Below, piece after piece: positions 1 to 6,757 of a stretch of DNA of 6,951 nucleotides. Positions within the stretch are counted from its first letter, which is position 1. Each line of letters opens with the position of its first letter. Both the position numbers and the translations under genes were made by a program. This DNA comes from Succinatimonas sp. UBA7265 (GTDB taxonomy: Bacteria; Pseudomonadota; Gammaproteobacteria; Enterobacterales; Succinivibrionaceae), in the NCBI GenBank assembly GCA_002473165.1, contig DKSD01000015.1, positions 1 through 6,951 on the forward strand, given 5' to 3'. Under the pieces are notes generated by a model. It searched no databases. It was given only the letters and a program-made list of their open reading frames with translations, and was not told the DNA's origin.

Positions 1-875
1 GTGGCTGTAAAACGACCACTTACTTGCGATGCGATGAGCATGGCAACGCGCGAGGCGAGCGTGTCCTCGGAAAGCCTGGCGGCCTTCTCGGCATAGGAGG
101 CCGCGCTCAGCGTCAGCCAGCCAAAGAAGCGGGCGCGCTCTATGGCCTCGGTGCGCGCGGCGTCGCTTAGCGTGCCTGAGATCTTCTCAAGGCGGTTTTT
201 AAGCGGCGTCAGCAGCGCGTTCATCAGCACCTGGGCGCTGTCGAAATCTTTGAGATCCTCTTTTAGGCAGGCCGTAAGGCACAGCGCGTCATAGGCGGCC
301 TCGTTTAAGTCGCGGCTGAAGCCGTCGGCCACCCAGCGTGCAGGGTAGATGACATGGTGGAGGAGCTTGTTGGCGGTGTCCTCGGAGAATTCCCTGCCGC
401 CGCGCTCAAGCGCGGCTACGGCCTTTATAAGCTCCAGCCCCTGGTCTAAGCGGAAGGCCGCGGGTTTGAAAGCAGGCAGGAGCTTGCGCTCCTCGGCCGT
501 GCGAAACGCGTTCAAAAGCCGCATGAGCGGCACGCGCAGCGTCAGCGTTTCTTTGGGATCAAGCTTTGAGAGCGCCGCGAGCAGCGATGCCGTGTCCTTG
601 TCCCAGGAACGGCCCTGGAGCGCCATGAGCGAGCTGCGCGTGAGGTAGGCGCCGCTTTCGATGTCTTTGCGCATGCCCTCAAGGCGTGCGGCAAAGGCCG
701 CGCAGCGGGCGTCAGGCTGCGCCGGCGCCTGAGCGCCGGTGCTTTTGCCCTCAAGATCTTTTAAGGTTTGAGTTTGCAGATCCTCGGGGGCGGCCTCAAA
801 GAGCTTTGAGGCGAGCTCTTCAAGCTCCTCGCGTTTAAGCGCCCCTAAAAGATCGCGGATGTCAGCTGAGCTCAT
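1..875 (-). CDS. Helical protein of unknown function, truncated by the left window edge
   Basis: An open frame starts with ATG at 875-873 and stays open for 291 full codons to the window edge with no stop, so the C-terminus is missing. I do not recognise the family. The visible part is rich in Ala, Leu, Glu, Lys and Arg and reads as many amphipathic helices (for example residues 5-29, 57-74, 146-158, 164-175 and 240-266). Residues about 43-56 form an Ala/Pro/Gln-rich linker. There is no signal peptide, no membrane segment, no zinc cluster and no catalytic motif I can name. The start lies inside the end of the upstream WYL gene (14-nt overlap, different frame). A GAGGAGAGG ribosome-binding site lies at 886-894, 10 nt before the ATG. 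This arrangement implies co-translation with the two WYL regulators. It could be their partner, the effector they control, or a scaffold. The reality of the gene is likely; its function is unknown. Confidence 0.8.
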   Translation of the reverse strand, partial: MSSADIRDLLGALKREELEELASKLFEAAPEDLQTQTLKDLEGKSTGAQAPAQPDARCAAFAARLEGMRKDIESGAYLTRSSLMALQGRSWDKDTASLLAALSKLDPKETLTLRVPLMRLLNAFRTAEERKLLPAFKPAAFRLDQGLELIKAVAALERGGREFSEDTANKLLHHVIYPARWVADGFSRDLNEAAYDALCLTACLKEDLKDFDSAQVLMNALLTPLKNRLEKISGTLSDAARTEAIERARFFGWLTLSAASYAEKAARLSEDTLASRVAMLIASQVSGRFTA

Positions 876-1932
876 CGGGCGCAAGCCTCTCCTCAAGTTC
901 CGGGGCGACGAGCCGCTCCAGCAGTTCGTTTGAGATCGGATCGCCTTTTTGGCTGATGTCGGAGATGCGATCGCGGACGATCCACATCCAGCGCAGCGCC
1001 GCTTTGGGATCCTGCACCTTGATGCTCACGTAGCCTGCCACGGTGTTGCGCCAGGCGTAGTCGGCGGAAAGCTTTTGCTCTTTGGAGAGCGGATGCTCGG
1101 CCACGGAGCGCAAAAGCAGCGGATCGAGGATCTTAAAGCGGAACTCGCAGGGCTCCTCGGTAAGCCCGAGACCTAAATCGGCAAGCGCCGCCGGTTTTAC
1201 CGGCTCGCCGGTTTCCTCATCCCACACCCCGGGAAGCTTTAAGCCCGTGATCCTGCTGTTGGCGGTGTCGGAGGCGCAGAAGGCCACCCTCTTGGGGGCG
1301 GCGTCCTTGACGGGGCTGTCGCCGATGATCCAGAAAGAGCCGCGCACGAACGCCAGCTTGAGCGGCATGACGGAGACCTCGCCGCTTTCGCGCGAGAACG
1401 GTTTTCTCACATCGAGCGCCATGCCCTTGCGGTTATGGATGGCGTAGGCTGCCTTGGAGACATTCTGGCTGCCCGAGAGCGCCGCGTCGCCGCTGTCGCG
1501 CCACAAAAACGGGTAGCGCAGCGAGAGCACCATGTTCAAGCGCCCGGGATCACGGCTTAAATGCTCCTCAAGGCTCAGGCGATCCAGGTGGCTTAAGATG
1601 CGCAGGCGGTCGCGCAGCAGCGTGTCATCGCGGCTGGCGCTTAACACAAAGCGCATCTTTTTGACGGAGGGAGCCTCGTCGTCTAAAACGAGATCGCCCT
1701 GCTGGTACCTGAGCGCGAACCAGTGGCGGCGCCCGTCGGTCCCGCGCTCGATGATCGGCCCGAACACGCTCTCTATGGAGTCAAAGAGCCGCGGGATCGT
1801 CTGCACCGAGCAGTCGAGAATTTTGCTGAGCTCCTGCTGCGTAAAGCGCCGGCCGGGCTCGTCGATCACCATCTTGAGGATCTTGAGCGCCTTGTCCGAC
1901 TGGGACAGCTGGAGGTTCTTTTTGCGGGGCAT
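862..1932 (-). CDS. WYL-domain transcriptional regulator, second of a tandem pair
   Basis: A 356-residue regulator with the wHTH-WYL-WCX layout. Residues about 13-73 form a winged helix-turn-helix, with recognition-helix region CSVQTIPRLFDSI at 41-53 and the wing signature GTDGRRHW at 64-71. Residues about 165-232 are the WYL-type Sm-like fold (VMPLKLAFVRGSFWIIGD), where the W-Y-L triad reads W201-I202-I203, so the Tyr is replaced. Residues about 262-343 resemble the WCX extension (CEFRFKI, then AALRWMWIVRDRISDI). WYL domains are known ligand-sensing modules, several of which bind nucleic acids or nucleotides, and they control defence and DNA-repair operons. The ATG shares its A with the TGA of the upstream gene (TGATG), with GGAG at 1941-1944 eight nt before it, so translation is probably coupled. 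Wing and recognition-helix phrases match those of its upstream neighbour, suggesting duplication. WYL assignment is firm; whether it activates or represses is not visible. Confidence 0.9.
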   Translation of the reverse strand: MPRKKNLQLSQSDKALKILKMVIDEPGRRFTQQELSKILDCSVQTIPRLFDSIESVFGPIIERGTDGRRHWFALRYQQGDLVLDDEAPSVKKMRFVLSASRDDTLLRDRLRILSHLDRLSLEEHLSRDPGRLNMVLSLRYPFLWRDSGDAALSGSQNVSKAAYAIHNRKGMALDVRKPFSRESGEVSVMPLKLAFVRGSFWIIGDSPVKDAAPKRVAFCASDTANSRITGLKLPGVWDEETGEPVKPAALADLGLGLTEEPCEFRFKILDPLLLRSVAEHPLSKEQKLSADYAWRNTVAGYVSIKVQDPKAALRWMWIVRDRISDISQKGDPISNELLERLVAPELEERLAPDELS

Positions 1933-2963
1933 CAGTGCTGCTCCGGATCTTCCGGATTGTTAAAGAGTTTGTTCATGTCCGACGTCATGATGTTCGTGAC
2001 GAGTTTGCCGTCTATGGTCAGCGACTCGAGCTCCTCGCCGAAGCTGCGGCACCAGGACACGACCTCGCGCAGGCTGCGGCTCTTGAACGTCAAAAGCAGC
2101 GAGCCGCCCGGGAGCTTCGTCGTCTTCTGATCATCGGTGAACGTGCGCTCGATGATGTAGGTCACGGCAGGGCCTTTCTTAAAGACGATGCGGAAATCCG
2201 AGGGCCTGGCCTGCCAGGGCAGGCTGAAATCGCCGGTGTCAAAGCCTTTGAACGCTTTGGAGATAAAGTGCTTGGAGATCTTGACTGCCTTGATGCGGTG
2301 GATGGCGAGCGTCAAAAGCTTGGTGAAATCGTAGCGGTCAGTAAGCCCGGCGCACACGAGGTATAAAGCGCTGCCGACTACGGCAAAACGCAGCGGCAGG
2401 CATTTGATGTTTGACTCTTTGTCGCTGTAGGGGGAGTAATAGCTCACGGTCACCGCCACCCGATCCTCGGCGGCGTGCTCGAGCTTGCTGATGGTGTCGA
2501 CAAAGCGGCCGTAGTCGATGCGGCCTTTGGCAAAGAACGTGTAATCAGGGCCGATGATCTTGGCGTAATAGTTATCGTCGCCGGGATCGGTTTTCCCGAT
2601 GGAACTCAGCGAGAGGTTCAGGATGATCTTGTCGATGCGCTCTGAGAGATCGGGGCCTAAGAAATGCTCAGAGAGATCCTTGCACATCTGCAAATAGCGC
2701 AGTTCCTCTGACTGAGGCAGCGACACGGCTTTGGGGACCGGCTGCATCTGGTACCACCTGCGGCGGCAGTCCGTGCCGAACTTTAAGGCCGGGCCGACTT
2801 CGTCGGCGATGGTTTCCATGATCCTGCCGATGGTCTGCGATGAGCAGTTCATCTCCTCGGCAAGCTTGGCCTGATAGAGCCTGCACGGAGAACCCATCAG
2901 TTTGCGGTAGACTCTGAGGACTTTCGTGCCGGCGTCGGTATCCGGATCCATCTTTTTGGGCAT
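1932..2963 (-). CDS. WYL-domain transcriptional regulator, first of a tandem pair
   Basis: A 343-residue cytosolic regulator. Residues about 13-73 form a winged helix-turn-helix, with NCSSQTIGRIMETI at 39-52 and the wing signature GTDCRRRW at 63-70. A helical linker covers about 85-165. The WYL domain spans about 168-232 (VTVSYYSPYS, then CLPLRFAVVGSALYLVCAG), with the triad reading L200-Y201-L202, so Trp is replaced by Leu. Residues about 255-330 are a WCX-like tail with two beta-alpha units. It is preceded by a 161-nt gap, the longest intergenic space between genes here. GGAGAG at 2971-2976 sits 7 nt before the ATG, and a -10-like box lies further upstream, so it probably heads its own transcription unit with the next WYL gene and the unknown gene after it. 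Known WYL proteins of this build include BrxR/CapW-type repressors and the PafB/PafC pair; the sequence does not say which behaviour applies. A second in-frame ATG at codon 5 is a less likely start. Confidence 0.9.
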   Translation of the reverse strand: MPKKMDPDTDAGTKVLRVYRKLMGSPCRLYQAKLAEEMNCSSQTIGRIMETIADEVGPALKFGTDCRRRWYQMQPVPKAVSLPQSEELRYLQMCKDLSEHFLGPDLSERIDKIILNLSLSSIGKTDPGDDNYYAKIIGPDYTFFAKGRIDYGRFVDTISKLEHAAEDRVAVTVSYYSPYSDKESNIKCLPLRFAVVGSALYLVCAGLTDRYDFTKLLTLAIHRIKAVKISKHFISKAFKGFDTGDFSLPWQARPSDFRIVFKKGPAVTYIIERTFTDDQKTTKLPGGSLLLTFKSRSLREVVSWCRSFGEELESLTIDGKLVTNIMTSDMNKLFNNPEDPEQH

Positions 2964-2980
2964 TTACGATCTCTCCATAG

Positions 2981-2995
2981 TAAGAACTGTTAAGA
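2981..2995. repeat. TAAGA direct repeat with ten-bp spacing
   Basis: TAAGA occurs at 2981-2985 and again at 2991-2995 on the plus strand, exactly one helical turn apart. The pair lies between the proposed -10 box and the ribosome-binding site of the first WYL gene. Two identical half-sites on one face of the helix suit a dimeric or tandem regulator, but five bp is short and chance is a real alternative. Confidence 0.25.
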
Positions 2996-2998
2996 GGG

Positions 2999-3004
2999 AT
3001 TGTA
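2999..3004 (-). promoter_or_regulatory. Possible -10 box (TACAAT) for the WYL operon
   Basis: On the minus strand this reads TACAAT, five of six matches to the sigma-70 -10 consensus. A start point about seven nt downstream (near 2992) would leave a leader of under 30 nt carrying the GGAGAG ribosome-binding site. At spacings of 16-18 bp I find no hexamer resembling TTGACA, so if the box is used, transcription may depend on an activator or be weak. This is a motif match only. Confidence 0.3.
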
Positions 3005-3011
3005 CTCGAAA

Positions 3012-3030
3012 GCGCAACGAAATAATGCGC
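3012..3030. repeat. Short inverted repeat GCGCA-N9-TGCGC
   Basis: GCGCA at 3012-3016 and TGCGC at 3026-3030 form a perfect five-bp dyad with a nine-nt AT-rich spacer. It sits just upstream of the proposed -10 box, where a bound regulator could replace a missing -35 contact. Dyads of this size occur by chance, so this is a candidate operator only. Confidence 0.2.
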
Positions 3031-3124
3031 ACAAAGCACGCAGTTTTTCGGTAAATAACAAGCAGACCGAGAGAAAAACGGCGGTTATGCGGAAATGCTG
3101 AACACCGGCGGTGAAAACTCATCC

Positions 3125-6100
3125 TCAGACCGGTTTGTCCTCAGTCTTACGCGGAACGAGCGAGTCGATGAGCTCGCCTGCGATCTCGGGATCTTTTAAG
3201 CGCATGGCGCTGACGTCGGCTGCCGAGTTGCCTAAAAAGTTGATGTCACCGTACCAGCACACTTCTTTGTCGATCACAGCGCACTGGACCCTGCCTGGCG
3301 ACTTGCGAACGTCAAGCCCCAGAGCTTTGAGACTGCCTTCGGCGCTGTTCCCTTCCATGTAGCTGATCCTGACCGCCACACCGCGCGCCTGGGCTTTCAT
3401 AAGCTCTTGGAGCAGGGGATCGCTGTCTTTAAGATCTATGCGGTACGTCACGGCCAGCACCGAATGCCGGGCCGCGGCGAGATCGTTTATAAACTGCTCC
3501 CTCCAGTTCTCGGCGCTGAAGAGCGAGTTTTTGATGTCCGCTGTTCCCGGGCGGCACAGGTTCTGATCGCCCAGCTGATACCCTGCGATGCGGTAGCCGC
3601 GCAGCCGCTTTTTATACATCGAGTCGCACATCGGGATCCTGACGTCGATGTAGTCATAGGTGCGCGTCTCGGTCTTGCCTTTGTAGGCGCGGTGCAGGCG
3701 CCCCACGTACTGGATGACGCTGCCTTTCCAGAAGATCGGCAGCGTCAGCATCAGCGTATCCAGCCTCGGGTAGTCAAAGCCCTCGCCGATGTATTTGTCC
3801 GTCGCCACGATGACCAGGTGCTCCGTATCCGGGATCGCCATGAGCCTGGCGGTCTCTTCCTTGCGCTCGGATGCCGATCTTGCCCCGGTGAGCAAGATGA
3901 CATTCCGGCATAAAGGCCTGAGCAGTGTTGCGAGCAGTTCAACGTGATCGGTCAAATGCGAGATGACGAGCGGAGTCCTGCCTTCCTGAAGGCATTGCGC
4001 CACGTCCTTTACGATCAGGCGGTTGCGCGCCTGATCTGCACTGAGCCTTTGGATGATCTGCAGATAGGTCAGTTTGTCATCGCTGATCTCGCGGTAAGCC
4101 GTAAACCTGGGGATGAGCAGACGGATCACCTCAGAGGCCGGATCCGCCGCCGCGGCTTCCTTGGATTTAAACCTCACCGGCCCGCACTGCATGAAGATGA
4201 TTGGCTGGTGGCCGTCCTGCCGCAGCGGCGTCGCGGTAAGTCCGTAGACCCGGCTGGCATTGATCTCGCGCAGCGCATGGTTGAATTTCGGGGCGGCAAC
4301 GTGGTGGCACTCGTCGATGATCACCATGCCGTATTCCTTGAGAAAAGGCTTGGGTTCACCGTCGTTTTCGCAGGACTGCAAAAGCGCGATGTCGATAATG
4401 CCGTGAAGCCGGTTTTTGGAGGAGTGGAGTGTGCCGATCGGGGAGTCTGCAGACTTTTTTCTTCGGGCGCCAGGAATAACCTGAGGGCGGGTTCTGATCT
4501 CGAGGAAGCGCTCGAGGCTCGCCTGCCACTGCTCAAGCAGGGCGACGCTGTTGACGAGGATCAGCGTGCTGGTTTTGAGCGCCGCGATCATCCCGATCGC
4601 GGTGACTGTCTTGCCAAATGCAGTGTTCGCAAACAGCACTCCGTTAACATGGGCGGTCATGTGCCTAACCGCCTCTTGCTGTTCAGGCCGCAGTTCTCCC
4701 TTGAAGCTTACGTCTATGGGCTGTCCGCGGTTTGTCCTGTCACTGAACTGAACCTCCACGCCGCCGTCTTTGAAAAACTCCGTCACGGCATCCTCGCACC
4801 CCCGGGGCAGAGCCACATATTCGGGCATGACGTCTGCGTAGCTCAGCACCCTCGGAAGCCCGTAGGTCGAGAGGTTCATTCTGAGTTTTTTGAAGAACTC
4901 AGGGTTCTTGAAGGCGGCGATCCTTTTGAGGCGGTTTACCGCGGCGGCAGGCAGATGCGCGCGCGGTACCAGCAACACGTTATCCCGCGTGATGGTGATT
5001 TTGTCAGGCAGACTGCCGATGAAATCAGGCTCGGGATCGGGCATTTTCCAGGCTTGATCCTCGCCGGCGGTTTCCGTCAGGATGCCAAAGGGCTTGCGGT
5101 AATCCGAGTGCTCTGCAAGCAGAGTGTCGAGTTCGGCTGCCGTGACCTTAACGGTGTTCTTTAACACGAGCCACGGATCAGGATAAGCCTGGAAGTCAGT
5201 GTCCACAAAGACGCTGTTGCCCTTGCGCCTGGCACGGCCCTGCAAGGGCAGCGCCACCAGGTTGCCAAAGCCGCCTGCGGGGAGAAAATCCTGGTTTGGG
5301 AAGAAGCGGTCATAGGACTTAAACGACATCTGCGCGTCGCGGTTCATGGATTCGGTCAGAATGGCGTCTCCGAGCCTGCGGGCTTTGCCTGCCGGCACCG
5401 CCTCGGCAAAAAAGATCCACACGTGCGCGCCGTTGCCCGATCGCGAGCGCTCTACCAGGCTGTGGATGCCCCAGTCTTTGCATACGGAGACATAAGCCCT
5501 GACGTCGTTCTGATACCCGTGCTCGCAGTTTTTGTCATCAAAGTCGGCGCACAGGAAGAAACAGGTATTGTCGGCGCGGATGGCGTAAAGGCCTATGACG
5601 TCTTTTGCTTTCGCATCGCCGCCCGTAAGATGCGCGCTGATGTCATCGACGGTCAGAGCCCTGAATTTGCGTGCCGGGCAGTCGGGGCAGGAGATTTTGA
5701 CTTTGGCCTTTTTAGGGCAGGTCCCTTCAACCCACAGGTTCGCGCATACCGGCTGGTACCCGCTTTTGTCCCCCGCTTTGTTCTCCCAGCGCCTTGCAAA
5801 AACGTCCTCGCGCCCTTTGAAGAAGCTCATGAAAAGCGCGATCTTATCTTCGGCCGTCATAGTCCGTATAGGGCTGTCAGGCGGCAGGACTGCTCTTACT
5901 TGAGGGAATGGCGTTACGGAGGGCGAGGGAACTGCGATCTGCTTTTGGGGCTGTGCAGGTGCGGTATTTGGAACCGTGCAGCCCTCGATAGCTTTGGTGA
6001 GCCTGGCCGCTTCACTCTCAAGAGCGTGGGATTCGGCAAGCAGAAGCTGATCCTGGCCGTTGAACCGGATGCTGCGGCCTTCAATAGCTTTAATCAGCCT

Positions 6101-6157
6101 GCTGAGTTCGTCCTTAAGGCTGCGGATCCTGACAGGCAGACCTTCAGGCTTTTGCAT
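3125..6157 (-). CDS. TOTE-type primase-helicase with degenerate PLD-like C-terminal module
   Basis: A 1010-residue cytosolic protein. Residues 1-60 are helical and carry a near-repeat (LIKAIEG at 21-27, LTKAIEG at 53-59); 61-96 is a Pro-rich linker. Residues about 105-345 are the archaeo-eukaryotic primase domain found in TOTE conflict systems. It has a four-Cys cluster (C138, C147, C157, C160), the metal-binding pair D205/D207 in CADFD, the SGNGAHVW motif with H245, and a conserved acidic stretch to D290. Residues about 485-850 are an SF2 helicase: motif I ANTAFGKT (510-517), motif II DECHH (615-619), motif III TAT (641-643), the family phrase DGHQPIIFMQCGPVRF (648-663), motif V near 784-800, and motif VI QYVGRLHR (816-823). 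Residues about 880-1000 are PLD-like (LAVTYRID, ARGVAVRI, then VIDKEVCWYGDIN). The usual HxK of HKD aligns with R956 and Q958 and the usual Ser with D971, so catalysis is doubtful. AAAGGAGGT seven nt before the ATG fixes the start. Confidence 0.93.
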   Translation of the reverse strand: MQKPEGLPVRIRSLKDELSRLIKAIEGRSIRFNGQDQLLLAESHALESEAARLTKAIEGCTVPNTAPAQPQKQIAVPSPSVTPFPQVRAVLPPDSPIRTMTAEDKIALFMSFFKGREDVFARRWENKAGDKSGYQPVCANLWVEGTCPKKAKVKISCPDCPARKFRALTVDDISAHLTGGDAKAKDVIGLYAIRADNTCFFLCADFDDKNCEHGYQNDVRAYVSVCKDWGIHSLVERSRSGNGAHVWIFFAEAVPAGKARRLGDAILTESMNRDAQMSFKSYDRFFPNQDFLPAGGFGNLVALPLQGRARRKGNSVFVDTDFQAYPDPWLVLKNTVKVTAAELDTLLAEHSDYRKPFGILTETAGEDQAWKMPDPEPDFIGSLPDKITITRDNVLLVPRAHLPAAAVNRLKRIAAFKNPEFFKKLRMNLSTYGLPRVLSYADVMPEYVALPRGCEDAVTEFFKDGGVEVQFSDRTNRGQPIDVSFKGELRPEQQEAVRHMTAHVNGVLFANTAFGKTVTAIGMIAALKTSTLILVNSVALLEQWQASLERFLEIRTRPQVIPGARRKKSADSPIGTLHSSKNRLHGIIDIALLQSCENDGEPKPFLKEYGMVIIDECHHVAAPKFNHALREINASRVYGLTATPLRQDGHQPIIFMQCGPVRFKSKEAAAADPASEVIRLLIPRFTAYREISDDKLTYLQIIQRLSADQARNRLIVKDVAQCLQEGRTPLVISHLTDHVELLATLLRPLCRNVILLTGARSASERKEETARLMAIPDTEHLVIVATDKYIGEGFDYPRLDTLMLTLPIFWKGSVIQYVGRLHRAYKGKTETRTYDYIDVRIPMCDSMYKKRLRGYRIAGYQLGDQNLCRPGTADIKNSLFSAENWREQFINDLAAARHSVLAVTYRIDLKDSDPLLQELMKAQARGVAVRISYMEGNSAEGSLKALGLDVRKSPGRVQCAVIDKEVCWYGDINFLGNSAADVSAMRLKDPEIAGELIDSLVPRKTEDKPV

Positions 6158-6164
6158 CGCCAGG

Positions 6165-6173
6165 ACCTCCTTT
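6165..6173 (-). promoter_or_regulatory. Near-perfect Shine-Dalgarno of the primase-helicase gene
   Basis: On the minus strand this reads AAAGGAGGT, almost fully complementary to the 16S anti-SD, seven nt before the ATG at 6157-6155. It is the strongest ribosome-binding site in the window and settles the start of the 1010-residue protein, so residues 1-60 with their internal repeat belong to it. The remaining gap to the acetyltransferase stop (6174-6224) shows no hairpin or clear promoter, which fits co-transcription with that gene. Confidence 0.8.
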
Positions 6174-6224
6174 GAATTGCGCGTCTTTGGCCTTTTTGTG
6201 CAGAACCTGATCAGATTGTGACGT

Positions 6225-6746
6225 TTATCCCGCCGGCTTAACCTGCATTACCTTCTCAAATCTGAAAAAATCAGGGTCAATCTGTTCGTATTCGACCGGG
6301 TGGGGATCCGGGTGGTGTTTGTTGAAGAACTCCACGATCCGAAAGCCGCAGCAATTCACGTAAAAGTGGATGTTCCTCTTTTCAAAGCAGGGAGTGAAGG
6401 TTTCCCATACCTTGGTTTCCGGGTACTTTGTTTCAAGTGCATGCCAGATCGCCTGACCGATCCCTTTGCTCTGCACACCTTTCTTTACAAAGAGAAAATC
6501 CAGGTGGTTGTGCTGCGTTTTCTCATCGATTACCACTATGGCGCCGCCGACGGTCCGGCCTTCGGCTATCGCCTCGTAAGCGGCCGCGCCCTCGGCTAAG
6601 AGAGAACTGTCGATGTCCTTCTCAGGCAGGATTTCCTCGGTGACCTCGCCGAAGTTATCTATGGCTCCCTGCTCAAAGGCTTGCTGCATATCCGCCTTGA
6701 ACTGCGGAGTGCGTTCCGCGGATAGCGGGATCAGTACAACTTCCAT
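6225..6746 (-). CDS. GNAT-family N-acetyltransferase
   Basis: A 173-residue protein with the Gcn5-related acetyltransferase fold, which moves an acetyl group from acetyl-CoA to an amine. After an N-terminal helical part (about 12-62), strands TVGGAIVVID (65-74) and HLDFLFV (81-87) lead into the CoA-loop motif VQSKGIGQAIWHAL (91-104), a good match to Q/R-x-x-G-x-G/A. NIHFYVNCCGFRIVEFF (125-141) is the usual N-x-x-FY-x-x-x-GF element of motif B. The acceptor substrate cannot be told from the sequence. The tail HHPDPH (144-149) is a His/Asp/Pro cluster of unknown meaning. The gene ends 67 nt before the primase-helicase with no terminator between, so they may share a transcript, though a functional link is unproven. 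The ATG at 6746 is called here; a TTG at 6752 would add two residues and lies closer to AGGAG. Length and motifs argue for an intact enzyme. Confidence 0.9.
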   Translation of the reverse strand: MEVVLIPLSAERTPQFKADMQQAFEQGAIDNFGEVTEEILPEKDIDSSLLAEGAAAYEAIAEGRTVGGAIVVIDEKTQHNHLDFLFVKKGVQSKGIGQAIWHALETKYPETKVWETFTPCFEKRNIHFYVNCCGFRIVEFFNKHHPDPHPVEYEQIDPDFFRFEKVMQVKPAG

Positions 6747-6757
6747 GATCAAGCGTT

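Larger units (their letters stand above)
2964..3124 (-). promoter_or_regulatory. Probable control region between primase-helicase and WYL operon
   Basis: This 161-nt gap holds no gene. It is visibly richer in A and T than the flanking coding DNA, chiefly between about 2964 and 3076. It contains the ribosome-binding site of the first WYL gene, a TACAAT box, two TAAGA repeats ten bp apart and a GCGCA/TGCGC inverted repeat, all within about 70 nt of the start codon. This is where an autoregulating WYL protein would be expected to bind. The half nearer the primase-helicase stop has short CGGCGGT direct repeats at 3079-3085 and 3106-3112 but no convincing hairpin plus T-run, so read-through from the primase-helicase gene cannot be excluded. 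Confidence 0.5.

Noticed and set aside
349..754. Short plus- and minus-strand frames at the left end
   Set aside because: They overlap the long minus-strand frame starting at 875, which has a proper ribosome-binding site and protein-like composition. The alternatives are Ser/Arg- or Arg/Ala-rich shadows.
1532..2366. Overlapping plus-strand frames of 135-143 codons opposite the WYL genes
   Set aside because: They lie antisense to well-supported WYL regulators and overlap each other in different frames; their compositions are those of shadow readings.
3076..3124. Possible rho-independent terminator after the primase-helicase
   Set aside because: On the minus strand CACCGCCGGTG is a palindrome too tight for a good hairpin. 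The alternative CGGT/ACCG pairing has an 18-nt loop and only four bp before a T5 run.
3944..5164. A 406-codon plus-strand open frame inside the primase-helicase gene
   Set aside because: It is antisense to the helicase core, whose motifs are all intact on the minus strand. Its translation resembles no family and is rich in Arg, His and Val, as expected from an antisense reading of GC-rich coding DNA.
5423..6175. A 250-codon plus-strand open frame opposite the primase domain
   Set aside because: It is fully antisense to the primase domain with its conserved Cys, Asp and His residues, and shows no recognisable domain of its own.
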